29,567 nucleotides of DNA from HGM04593 sp045647885 (GTDB lineage: Bacteria > Bacteroidota > Bacteroidia > Bacteroidales > Bacteroidaceae). The translations under genes and the position numbers were made by a program. Positions within the stretch are counted from its first letter, which is position 1. Each line of letters begins with the position of its first letter. Positions 13,849 to 20,888 of the stretch are shown in pieces. The notes beneath the pieces were generated by a model. It had not been told where the DNA came from and ran no database searches. It saw nothing but the letters and a program-made list of their open reading frames with translations. The stretch spans positions 1 to 29,567 of the forward strand of contig JAZRMX010000002.1 in the NCBI GenBank assembly GCA_045647885.1, given 5' to 3'.

Positions 13849-14498
13849 TCATTTCCTCAACTCACACACTTGGCGAACAGGATGACCGAAGAAGCGGTAT
13901 TCGTTATACAATTCACGTTTACCACCACTAAATAAAATCAACTCGTAAGCACCAGTATTGCTCGGGCAACCCAACGTATTAGACTAATAGAAGCCGTAAG
14001 ACTCCAGGACGTCGACTCCCGTACCGACGCGATAGCCCACAGCAGGAAAGAAAATACTGTTGCCATTGAGTCCGGTTACGCAGTAACCGTTAACACCATT
14101 AAGCGAAGTCCACTCCCAAGTACAATTGTTGCGAAGTTCGTCTTGCTCGGCACGTGTGGGCATACGCCAAGAACCGCCCCACTGAACGTGAGCAACATCA
14201 TCCTCGGGCTCGAGGGTGGTTTTGTTATCTAAGGTACCATAACTGCTTTTAGTGCAGTATTTGGTCAATGTGGTGGAACTGCCGTTGCAGTATTTATAGG
14301 TAGTCCAATTGTAATTGCTCTCGCAGCTTACCTCCCAGTCAAAGGTAAAGGTACAGCCTTCAACAGCACCTATTGCATAATTGTTCTGCAAACTGCTGTT
14401 GGATGTGCCACCATTGGTAGAGTCCAGTCGAGGAATGTTTGTGCGCCTGCGCTCAATACAAATAGCAGGGCTACGAAAAGAAAGTAAATCTTTCTCAT
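13849..14498 (-). pseudogene. Broken secreted protein with a DUF1566/Fib_succ_major-type domain
   Basis: Minus strand. ATG at 14498 opens a clear signal peptide (MRKIYFLFVALLFVLSAGAQ), but that frame soon goes out of register. The protein continues in the neighbouring frame as IPRLDSTNGGTSNSSLQNNY and so on, so a one-base loss or equivalent lies near 14420-14440. The second part contains DDVAHVQWGGSWRMPTRAEQ and GNSIFFPAVGYR, features of DUF1566/Fibrobacter-type major paralogous domains. It then meets TAG at 13984-13986. Beyond it the same frame continues for 45 codons (SNTLGCPSNTG to FFGHPVRQVCELRK) to TGA at 13849-13851, where relatives would read YWS across the stop. TGG to TAG is a single G-to-A change. 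Two lesions argue for a decayed gene rather than one sequencing slip. It lies 25 bp after envC. Confidence 0.8.
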
Positions 14499-14523
14499 TG
14501 TATTCAAATGATTCGTCCAATTG

Positions 14524-15810
14524 TTATTTTACCTTCAACCACTGCATAGGATTTAGCTTGGCCTTTTCGTTACGCAGCTGGAAAAGCAGACGTGTGTGCC
14601 CCGAAGCATCGGTCGCCACGGTACCTATAATATCGCCGGCTTTGAGTTTGTCACCCTCTTGCACCGCAATATCACTCAAACGGCAGTAAACGGTTATATA
14701 TTTGCCGTGACGCACGAGCACAAAAGCAAAATCGCCTTGACGAATAACGGAAGTAACCTTACCCTCGAACACGCAACGGGCCTTTGCTCCACGCTCGCCA
14801 CCGAGGGTGATGCCACCGTAGTCTATCTGCACATTACCCTTGCCCACAACACCCTTCTGCGGGCCGAAACTGCTCACAATGTGGTAAGGGCCGGTGATGG
14901 GAACGGGCAGTTTTCCTTTATTCTGCAAGAAGGAGCCTGTCATCTCTTTAACCCCGGCATCTTCCACAACTGTGGGCTTTGCTGCAACGGCTTTGCCACC
15001 CTTCTCGCCCTTCTTCTTTTCGGCTGCGGCCTTTGCTGCTGCAGCTTTCCTTGCAGCCTCTTCACGGGCTTTTTGTGCTGCAATCTCACGGTCTATGGCG
15101 CGTTCAATATCCTGATTGAGTTTCTGCAACTGCTTGCGACGGGCAAGAAGCTCTTTTTCCACCTTTTTCGACTCTTTCTTAAGTTCCTGCACAAGCGAGC
15201 GCTGCTGCTCCTCGAGCAACTGGAGCGCCTTGCGCTGGTGTGTCTGCTCATCAAGGGAAATTTTCTTTGTAGCCAGTGTGCTGTCGAGTTCGCACTTCTT
15301 CACGTTCAACGCAGCTATGGCCTCTTTCAGTTCTTCGGCCTTTCTCTTGTGTGCTTGCATATATTCACGGGCATAGCGGTAACGACGCACCATTGAATTA
15401 AAGTTGTCGGCCGATATCACAAACAACAGCTTGCTCTGAAAACTGCCATAAGAGCGTGCGCGACGAAGCGCCGAGGCGTATTCATCCTTTGAGACATTCA
15501 CACGCGATTCATTTTCGGCAACCTCCTTGTTGAGTTTTGCAATCTCTCTATTGAGCACACTCACTTCGCTGACAAGCAGATTTATAAGTTCCTTGCGCTC
15601 TTTTATCTGCGCTGAAAGGAGGTCGAGGTTCTGCAGTTTGCTGTTTATATCCTTCTTTGAGGAGAGGAGAATATTTTCTTTCTGCGATATCTCCTTTTGC
15701 AGATTACCCACCTGGGTACGCATCTTTTTAATCTCGGCTGTCTGCGCAATGGCCGAGGCCGAAGCAAGCAGGAGGAGAAGGATTAATATATAATGTTTTA
15801 TCTGTCGCAT
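14524..15810 (-). CDS. envC: EnvC-like murein hydrolase activator (coiled coil plus degenerate LytM/M23)
   Basis: 428 residues. The N-terminal signal peptide is cut after about residue 22-23 (ASAIAQ). A long coiled coil covers about 24-250, with an Ala/Lys-rich linker at about 240-280 (AAKAAAEKKKGEKGG), and the C-terminal LytM/peptidase M23 domain spans about 305-425. The zinc ligands of active M23 enzymes appear replaced: the first-motif His is absent (GNVQIDYGG), YCRLSD has Arg for the usual His, and LLFQLR lacks the HxH His. This matches EnvC/NlpD-type proteins, which do not cut peptidoglycan but activate amidases at division. The start ATG at 15810 begins directly at the signal peptide. 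The gene lies 34 bp downstream of the DUF4292 lipoprotein gene in the dut operon. Confidence 0.88.
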   Translation of the reverse strand: MRQIKHYILILLLLLASASAIAQTAEIKKMRTQVGNLQKEISQKENILLSSKKDINSKLQNLDLLSAQIKERKELINLLVSEVSVLNREIAKLNKEVAENESRVNVSKDEYASALRRARSYGSFQSKLLFVISADNFNSMVRRYRYAREYMQAHKRKAEELKEAIAALNVKKCELDSTLATKKISLDEQTHQRKALQLLEEQQRSLVQELKKESKKVEKELLARRKQLQKLNQDIERAIDREIAAQKAREEAARKAAAAKAAAEKKKGEKGGKAVAAKPTVVEDAGVKEMTGSFLQNKGKLPVPITGPYHIVSSFGPQKGVVGKGNVQIDYGGITLGGERGAKARCVFEGKVTSVIRQGDFAFVLVRHGKYITVYCRLSDIAVQEGDKLKAGDIIGTVATDASGHTRLLFQLRNEKAKLNPMQWLKVK

Positions 15811-15844
15811 CTGAAGTGTGTCTGTGGTTTGTTATTAAGGTTTT

Positions 15845-16666
15845 TTATTTGCCACTCAAGGCCTGAATGAGGTCTACAATGCCCACCTTTTTGTACGAAG
15901 AAGAGGGGCTTGTAGCATTGTAGTCGTAATCTTCCTTTACCTTGCTTAAAAGAAAGGAGAACTCCACGGGCTTCTCTGCTCCGGCAAGGGTAAGGGTTAT
16001 GCTATGCGGATGCATCTTCTCGCCCACTGGCTGAAAACCCTCATATACACAAGTTACTGTGGTGCCATTTAAGTGTTTGCCCGCACTTTTAAGCAACAGG
16101 CCTGTTGCTTTTTCTATATAATACCTGTAGGTTATGCCATTCGCTGTATTCTCCAGCACAAGGGTATCGCCCTCGGCGGTTATATCCATTGCCTGGAGAG
16201 CCTCACCAACCGGTAGGCTACCGGGAATATATACCCTGTTCTGCAACACCGATTCCAGAAGAGCGTGATTGAGCCCCAATTGTTCAAGAACAGATATATT
16301 ACTGTAATGCACAATGGAATATTCCTTCTTAAGCCTGTTTATCACAAGCACATATAGCGGAGAGAACTCCACGCGTGCAGCCTCGAAAAGCCCTAAAGGC
16401 ACAATACTCAACTGCACTCCCTCCCCCTCTTTCACCTTTATGGTTCCTTGCGAGGAGAAGGTGCTGCCACTGGCTTTTGCCGAAAGTTTCATCTTTGCGG
16501 AAAAGGCCGACAAAGAGCCCTGCACTGCTGGCATTCTCTCAATCTCGGCAAGAGAGAGACCTATTGTGTTTTTATCCTTCTGAACGCTTTTTGTGGACTT
16601 GCAACCGGTAAACACAACGGCAACAAGCAGGAACAGAAGCAGTATTATATTATTTTTTCTTACCAT
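15845..16666 (-). CDS. DUF4292-type lipoprotein
   Basis: 273 residues. The N-terminal lipoprotein signal has lipobox VFTGC, with Cys21 as the lipidated residue. The mature part is beta-rich (FSAKMKLSAKASGSTFSSQG, TIKVKEGEGVQLSIVPLGLF, YVLVINRLKKEYSIVHYSNI), the pattern of DUF4292, a Bacteroidetes family with a LolB/LolA-like fold. A role in outer-membrane lipoprotein handling has been suggested by fold, but none is established. Its start codon overlaps the 3' end of the TPR gene by 17 bp, so translation is probably coupled. The neighbourhood (TPR protein before, EnvC after) fits an envelope-biogenesis operon. Confidence 0.85.
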   Translation of the reverse strand: MVRKNNIILLLFLLVAVVFTGCKSTKSVQKDKNTIGLSLAEIERMPAVQGSLSAFSAKMKLSAKASGSTFSSQGTIKVKEGEGVQLSIVPLGLFEAARVEFSPLYVLVINRLKKEYSIVHYSNISVLEQLGLNHALLESVLQNRVYIPGSLPVGEALQAMDITAEGDTLVLENTANGITYRYYIEKATGLLLKSAGKHLNGTTVTCVYEGFQPVGEKMHPHSITLTLAGAEKPVEFSFLLSKVKEDYDYNATSPSSSYKKVGIVDLIQALSGK

Positions 16667-18401
16667 CGGGGATATACTTCTTCTTTTTTATCTTTTTCTT
16701 AAGCACCTTGGAGTCGTCGCCCATATCACGTGCTTTAATCCAACACTCAAGAGCCTTTTCCATCTCTCCGCATTTTGAGTATATATCGCCGCAGTGGTGC
16801 AATTCCACAGCACTTTTCTCCCCCTCAATGGAGGTTAGGCGGTCGGCATACTCTTTTGCCTCGTCGTAACGCTCAAGGAGAAAGAGTATCCACGCATAAG
16901 TGTCTATATACATAGCCTCGTCGGGCTCAACCTTCAACGTATGGTAGCTCATTTCGAGAGCACGGTCGAGGTCGCGGTTCTCGAGAGCCAGATAATATGC
17001 GTAATTGTTAAGCACCACAATATTTGTGCTGTTATAGGAGAGAGAGGCCTCATAGGCCAGCATCGCCTCATCATTTTTACCCATATCGTGGTATATGTCA
17101 CCCATTGCCGCATACACATCGGATATGAAATTGCTGCTTGTTTCGGGCGCACACTTTTCCACTCCCAGCCTGTATGTCTCAACCGCCTCTTCCTTGTGGC
17201 CAAGGAAGAAACACGACAAGCCACGGAAATAATAGAGTTCAAGCATATCGGGGTGATACATTATGGCGGTATCGCACTCCGCTATTATTTCGGGGTAGCT
17301 GTTGCGCTCTATGGCATATTCCAGTTTCTGCATTCGCGCTGCACGGTTGTCGGGTTCGAGCGACAATATCTTGTTCAATATGGGAAGTTGTTCCTTCTCC
17401 CCTTTATTGCTATATGATAGATAGAGAGAGTATATGGTTGCCGCATCGAGCACGCCAAAAGGCAGTTCCATAAGGCTGTCGAGGAAGGCTGTCACATATT
17501 CGTAGCAACCGGCCGAATCGGTCTGTTCCCTGTAGCTTATATAGTCCGAAATCATCGACACGCGGTCTTTGCCGGTGTACTTTTCGTTTCTGAGCAAAGC
17601 CTCGACATTCTGCACATAGAGCGCGTGGTTCTTCTCCTGCTTGTAGTGGTTGACAAGGGATATTTGAGCCATCACATTATCGGGTTCCAGCTCCAGGATA
17701 TCCTGATAAATGGCAAGCGCTTTCTCCTTTTCATTGAAAAGATAGTAGGTGTCGGCCTCAATGGAACGGTAATAGAGGTCGTCGGGATTCTCGCGCGAAA
17801 GAATCTCAAGTTCGGCAAGAGCATCGTCGCGCCTTTGCAGCACCACATAGAGGCGGTACTTCTGCATAGAGACAAACTCGGAACGCCCATCAATCACTTC
17901 GTAGCGCTCAAGAGCATCCACAGCTTTGTCATATTCCGCCATCTCGGCATAACGTGCCGACAAGGCCATAAAGACATCGCTCTTATCGGGGAAGGCAAGT
18001 GCCATATCCTCATATACTTCAAGGGCTGCATCACGGTTTCCCTCGGTGTCGTAATACTGCACAAGAGCAAGCCAGAACTGATAATTCCGGGGATTATCGT
18101 TCACTATTTTCTTTAGCATTGCCAGAGCCTTCTCCTTTTGCCCAAGATATTGGTGCATATTTACCAATTCAAAAAGCACTGCCGACGATGAGGGTGAGAG
18201 CGAGCGACAATGTTCCAGCATATCAAAGGCAGCGTCGTACTTCTCCTGCTCCATAAGCGAAAGTGCCTGCAGATAATAGTAATCTACAGCACGCTCGCAG
18301 GCAACAGAGTCGCACGCGCTATGCAAGGCTGCCAAAGAGAACTGCGGAAGCAGCACCCACAGCAACAGCCACAATTTGATATTTACGAAGAAAGGCTTCA
18401 T
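16650..18401 (-). CDS. Secreted or membrane-anchored TPR repeat protein
   Basis: 583 residues from the chosen ATG (18401; a second ATG at 18404 adds one Met). The frame is open further upstream but that part lies inside dut, so it is rejected. The N terminus is a signal peptide (MKPFFVNIKLWLLLWVLLPQ). From about residue 38 to 560 there are repeated 34-residue helix pairs with the TPR pattern (for example EKALAMLKKIVNDNPRNYQF, EKALAIYQDILELEPDN, DEAMLAYEASLSYNSTN). The tail is strongly basic, KKKIKKKKYIPDGKKK. TPR proteins act as assembly scaffolds; no partner can be named. It begins 10 bp after dut and overlaps the following lipoprotein gene by 17 bp. Confidence 0.87.
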   Translation of the reverse strand: MKPFFVNIKLWLLLWVLLPQFSLAALHSACDSVACERAVDYYYLQALSLMEQEKYDAAFDMLEHCRSLSPSSSAVLFELVNMHQYLGQKEKALAMLKKIVNDNPRNYQFWLALVQYYDTEGNRDAALEVYEDMALAFPDKSDVFMALSARYAEMAEYDKAVDALERYEVIDGRSEFVSMQKYRLYVVLQRRDDALAELEILSRENPDDLYYRSIEADTYYLFNEKEKALAIYQDILELEPDNVMAQISLVNHYKQEKNHALYVQNVEALLRNEKYTGKDRVSMISDYISYREQTDSAGCYEYVTAFLDSLMELPFGVLDAATIYSLYLSYSNKGEKEQLPILNKILSLEPDNRAARMQKLEYAIERNSYPEIIAECDTAIMYHPDMLELYYFRGLSCFFLGHKEEAVETYRLGVEKCAPETSSNFISDVYAAMGDIYHDMGKNDEAMLAYEASLSYNSTNIVVLNNYAYYLALENRDLDRALEMSYHTLKVEPDEAMYIDTYAWILFLLERYDEAKEYADRLTSIEGEKSAVELHHCGDIYSKCGEMEKALECWIKARDMGDDSKVLKKKIKKKKYIPDGKKK

Positions 18402-18411
18402 CATATAAAAA

Positions 18412-18843
18412 TCACACGCCTGTGTGGCCAAAGCCTCCGGCACCACGTTCTGTGTCATCGAGCACCTCAACTTCACTCCACTCCACCTGTTCGTGACGCG
18501 CCACGACCATCTGGGCTATACGCTCGCCATCGGTAATTATAAAGGGCTCCGACGAAAGATTTACAAGAATAACGCACACCTCACCACGGTAATCGGCATC
18601 AATGGTACCGGGAGAGTTTAGCACGGTTATTCCTTTCTTTATTGCAAGACCGCTACGGGGGCGCACCTGCGCCTCGTAACCTTCGGGAAGGGCTATGAAA
18701 AGGCCTGTGGGAACCAAGGCACGCTGCAAAGGTTGCAGCTCAATGGGGCTGTCGATATTGGCTCTAAGGTCCATACCTGCCGAAAGACCTGTTGCGTAAG
18801 CGGGAAGCTGATGCTTTGATTTATTTATTACCTGTACTTTCAT
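18412..18843 (-). CDS. dut: dUTP diphosphatase (trimeric dUTPase)
   Basis: 143 residues. Dut hydrolyses dUTP to dUMP and pyrophosphate, keeping uracil out of DNA and supplying dUMP for thymidylate synthesis. All five motifs are present: AGMDLRA (22-28), RPRSGLA (61-67), GTIDADYRGE (79-88) with the catalytic Asp82, DGERIAQMVV (105-114), and the C-terminal P-loop-like RGAGGFGHTG (133-142). It is the first gene of an operon that then carries TPR, DUF4292 and EnvC-like genes. A hairpin terminator of the previous gene lies between it and the GNAT gene. I could not identify its promoter. Confidence 0.95.
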   Translation of the reverse strand: MKVQVINKSKHQLPAYATGLSAGMDLRANIDSPIELQPLQRALVPTGLFIALPEGYEAQVRPRSGLAIKKGITVLNSPGTIDADYRGEVCVILVNLSSEPFIITDGERIAQMVVARHEQVEWSEVEVLDDTERGAGGFGHTGV

Positions 18844-18867
18844 ATTTTAGGGGATTGTCATTAAATG

Positions 18868-18908
18868 AAAAAACTCCGAGCAAGGGATTTTGTTCTCGGA
18901 GCTTTTTT
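18868..18908 (-). terminator. Bidirectional-type terminator between the glsB-like gene and dut
   Basis: CTCCGAG (18874-18880) pairs with CTCGGAG (18895-18901), with A6 on the left and T7 on the right. On the minus strand the stem is followed by TTTTTTCA, ending the glsA-glsB transcript 15 bases after its stop at 18923. Confidence 0.85.
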
Positions 18909-18922
18909 TATGTTTATTAAAA

Positions 18923-19921
18923 TCAGTCGTTATTATCTATGCGATAGAACACCTTGTTTGCTCCGGAGGTCAGCTTTATAGCATCGGGGTTCTCCTTGGC
19001 AAACGACTCGATGTAACGCATTCTCTTGTCGTCCTGCAGTTCATCCACAGCGATGAGCAAGCCTGTCTCCTCAACATTTCCAAAGCTGCGGTTTACAGCT
19101 GTACCGAAGATGCGCATAGTGGGCGAGAGGCCCATATAGGCATTCACCATCGGGGGAATGGCAAGGCCAAACTTGTGTACCTCCTGCTTTAGCGTTCTGT
19201 AGTCCTCCTTAAAGGTTTCTTTATCGAAGATTGCTGCAAGTTCCTCTTCGGGAGTTTCCAAAAGAAGAGGGGTTGCAGGCACTACAAGATTCTCGGGGTC
19301 GGCAAAATGTTTCTTAAGGAAGTAAAGAATCATATCGCGTGCCTTGGTAAGATATGAAGGATACATAGTTACCTTACCGAAGAGGTATTTTACATCGGGG
19401 ATTACAACGGTGAGCGCACCCAAACCGTCCCACAGATTATCGAGAGCGAAGATACTCTTTGAACCCATCTTTGATGACTGATACTCCAACGCTACGAATG
19501 CACGACCGAGCTCCACCGTGTAGGGGAGAATCTCTTTCATAAATTTCTCGGAGAAGGTGAACATTCCGTGCGCAGTGGCAATCATAGGCTCGCCGTGCTC
19601 GTCCAGGCGCACTTCCTTACCAAAGATATATCTGTAACCGCCAATGATATCGTCACATTCGGGGTTCCACACGATAAGTTGCTTGTACGGGTTCTCCATT
19701 GTGTCGAACTCGTCAATATCCACAGACTTGCCGGTACCACCGCCTGCAGCTCTAAAGGCGATCTCACGCAAACGGCCTATCTCGCGCATAACATTGGGCG
19801 AGTCAAATGCCGTAACAATATATATTTCGTTATTACTACGGTGGGTAAAGCGCAAGCGCTTGTCTTCGGTCAATTCGGCCTTCAGCAGTTCCTTCGGAAC
19901 CGGAGCTATAATTTCTTCCAT
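18923..19921 (-). CDS. glsB: OlsB/GlsB-like N-acyltransferase (hemolysin-type GNAT)
   Basis: 332 residues from ATG 19921 (MEEIIAPVPKELL). An upstream open extension runs into the preceding gene and is rejected. The acetyltransferase core (about 60-190) contains EIGRLREIAFRAAGGGTG, YKQLIVWNPECDDIIGGYRY and VELGRAFVALEYQ, the pattern of acyl-ACP N-acyltransferases of the OlsB/hemolysin group (Acetyltransf_5). The gene lies 17 bp downstream of a PlsC-type acyltransferase. The same pairing in Bacteroides (GlsB with GlsA) makes N-acylated glycine lipids, GlsB attaching the first acyl chain to the amino group. The amino-acid specificity (glycine rather than ornithine) is inferred from the organism group. 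The C-terminal region (about 220-330) continues with conserved helices, and the length agrees with a family member, not a truncation. Confidence 0.78.
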   Translation of the reverse strand: MEEIIAPVPKELLKAELTEDKRLRFTHRSNNEIYIVTAFDSPNVMREIGRLREIAFRAAGGGTGKSVDIDEFDTMENPYKQLIVWNPECDDIIGGYRYIFGKEVRLDEHGEPMIATAHGMFTFSEKFMKEILPYTVELGRAFVALEYQSSKMGSKSIFALDNLWDGLGALTVVIPDVKYLFGKVTMYPSYLTKARDMILYFLKKHFADPENLVVPATPLLLETPEEELAAIFDKETFKEDYRTLKQEVHKFGLAIPPMVNAYMGLSPTMRIFGTAVNRSFGNVEETGLLIAVDELQDDKRMRYIESFAKENPDAIKLTSGANKVFYRIDNND

Positions 19922-19938
19922 ATCTTGTATAATCGGGA

Positions 19939-20751
19939 TTACAAATTGTAAACCATCTCCTTTACATACTGCGCCCACTCGGAGGGTTTCTTTGAAGAAT
20001 CGAATGTTTGCCAAGGAATAGGTTTACCAATTGTCACCTTAAATGTTTTATTCTTGTTCTTGAACATTTCGTCGCTCAAATAGAGCATCGCAATGTTGAA
20101 TTTTATCCCGAGCATCTTGTTTATATTGGCAAGGCGATAAAAGAAATCGGAGTTACGGCCTTCAAAATGTATGGGGATAATATCACGTTGTGTCTGTACG
20201 CTTTTTGTAATAAAGGTTTTCTTCCACTCGAGGTCGCGGATTACACCGCCTTGCATACGCGAGCATATTCCGGCAGGGAACATCACAATGTTATTGTCGC
20301 TCTCGAAAGCGGCATTGACCATTTGAGGGAAGTTGCGTGCCTGCTTGCCAGTCTTGTTTATGGGCACCCAGAAGGATGATATGTTGGGGATATTCATCAA
20401 AAGGTCGTTTACAAGGAGTTTTATGCGACCCTCGTACTTCTGACCAAGAATGTATGCAAGCCCCAATCCGTCCTGTGCGCCAAGCGGATGGTTGCTCACA
20501 AAGGTATAACGGCCATCAGCAGGAAGGTTCTCAATCCCCTCCACTTCAAACGAGTTGTTGAAATATTGCATAAAGGCTGCTATGAATTCGAGGTTCTGCT
20601 TCTTATAGTTGAGACGCATAAACTCGTTCATCTCGTCCTGATGGATAATTTTCTTGAGATAGGAAACCAAAAAACGCGGTATAAAACGCGCCTTCTTGCC
20701 GGCTTTTGCAGCCAGAATCGCATCCAAATCGATTTTCACAATATCACTCAT
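19939..20751 (-). CDS. glsA: PlsC-type lipid O-acyltransferase, GlsA-like
   Basis: 270 residues. Acyltransferase domain at about 65-240: NHPLGAQDG holds the catalytic His88 and Asp94, spaced HX5D as in OlsA/GlsA-like relatives rather than HX4D. WVPINKTGKQARNFPQ follows, and the substrate loop is FPAGICSR (158-165). It probably adds the second acyl chain to the N-acyl amino acid made by the adjacent GNAT enzyme. A general lysophosphatidate acyltransferase is the alternative. No clear membrane helices are seen, so association is likely peripheral. It has its own promoter upstream and is followed 17 bp later by the glsB-like gene. Confidence 0.78.
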   Translation of the reverse strand: MSDIVKIDLDAILAAKAGKKARFIPRFLVSYLKKIIHQDEMNEFMRLNYKKQNLEFIAAFMQYFNNSFEVEGIENLPADGRYTFVSNHPLGAQDGLGLAYILGQKYEGRIKLLVNDLLMNIPNISSFWVPINKTGKQARNFPQMVNAAFESDNNIVMFPAGICSRMQGGVIRDLEWKKTFITKSVQTQRDIIPIHFEGRNSDFFYRLANINKMLGIKFNIAMLYLSDEMFKNKNKTFKVTIGKPIPWQTFDSSKKPSEWAQYVKEMVYNL

Positions 20752-20783
20752 TGCCCAACTATCCTCATTTATATAATATAATG

Positions 20784-20814
20784 CAAAAATAAATTTTATT
20801 TTTTACAAATCAAA
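20784..20814 (-). promoter_or_regulatory. Promoter of the glsA-glsB pair
   Basis: On the minus strand TTTG (20814-20811), 19 bases, TATTTTTG (20791-20784). Both elements match the Bacteroidetes consensus fully, and the start codon at 20751 is about 30 bases downstream. Confidence 0.78.
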
Positions 20815-20832
20815 ATATTTATAACACCTATT

Positions 20833-20870
20833 AAAAACAACAAGCGACACGTTAAAGCGTGTCGCTTGTT
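20833..20870 (-). terminator. Terminator of the rpoB-rpoC operon
   Basis: A perfect 13-bp stem, AACAAGCGACACG with its complement, has a 6-base loop, followed on the minus strand by GTTTTTAA. It starts 18 bases after the rpoC stop at 20889. Confidence 0.92.
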
Positions 20871-20888
20871 TATAATATTTACCGGATT

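Noticed and set aside
14596..15396. A 266-codon plus-strand frame opposite envC
   Set aside because: It is the complement of the coiled-coil and LytM coding sequence, giving a Leu/Cys-rich unnatural protein.
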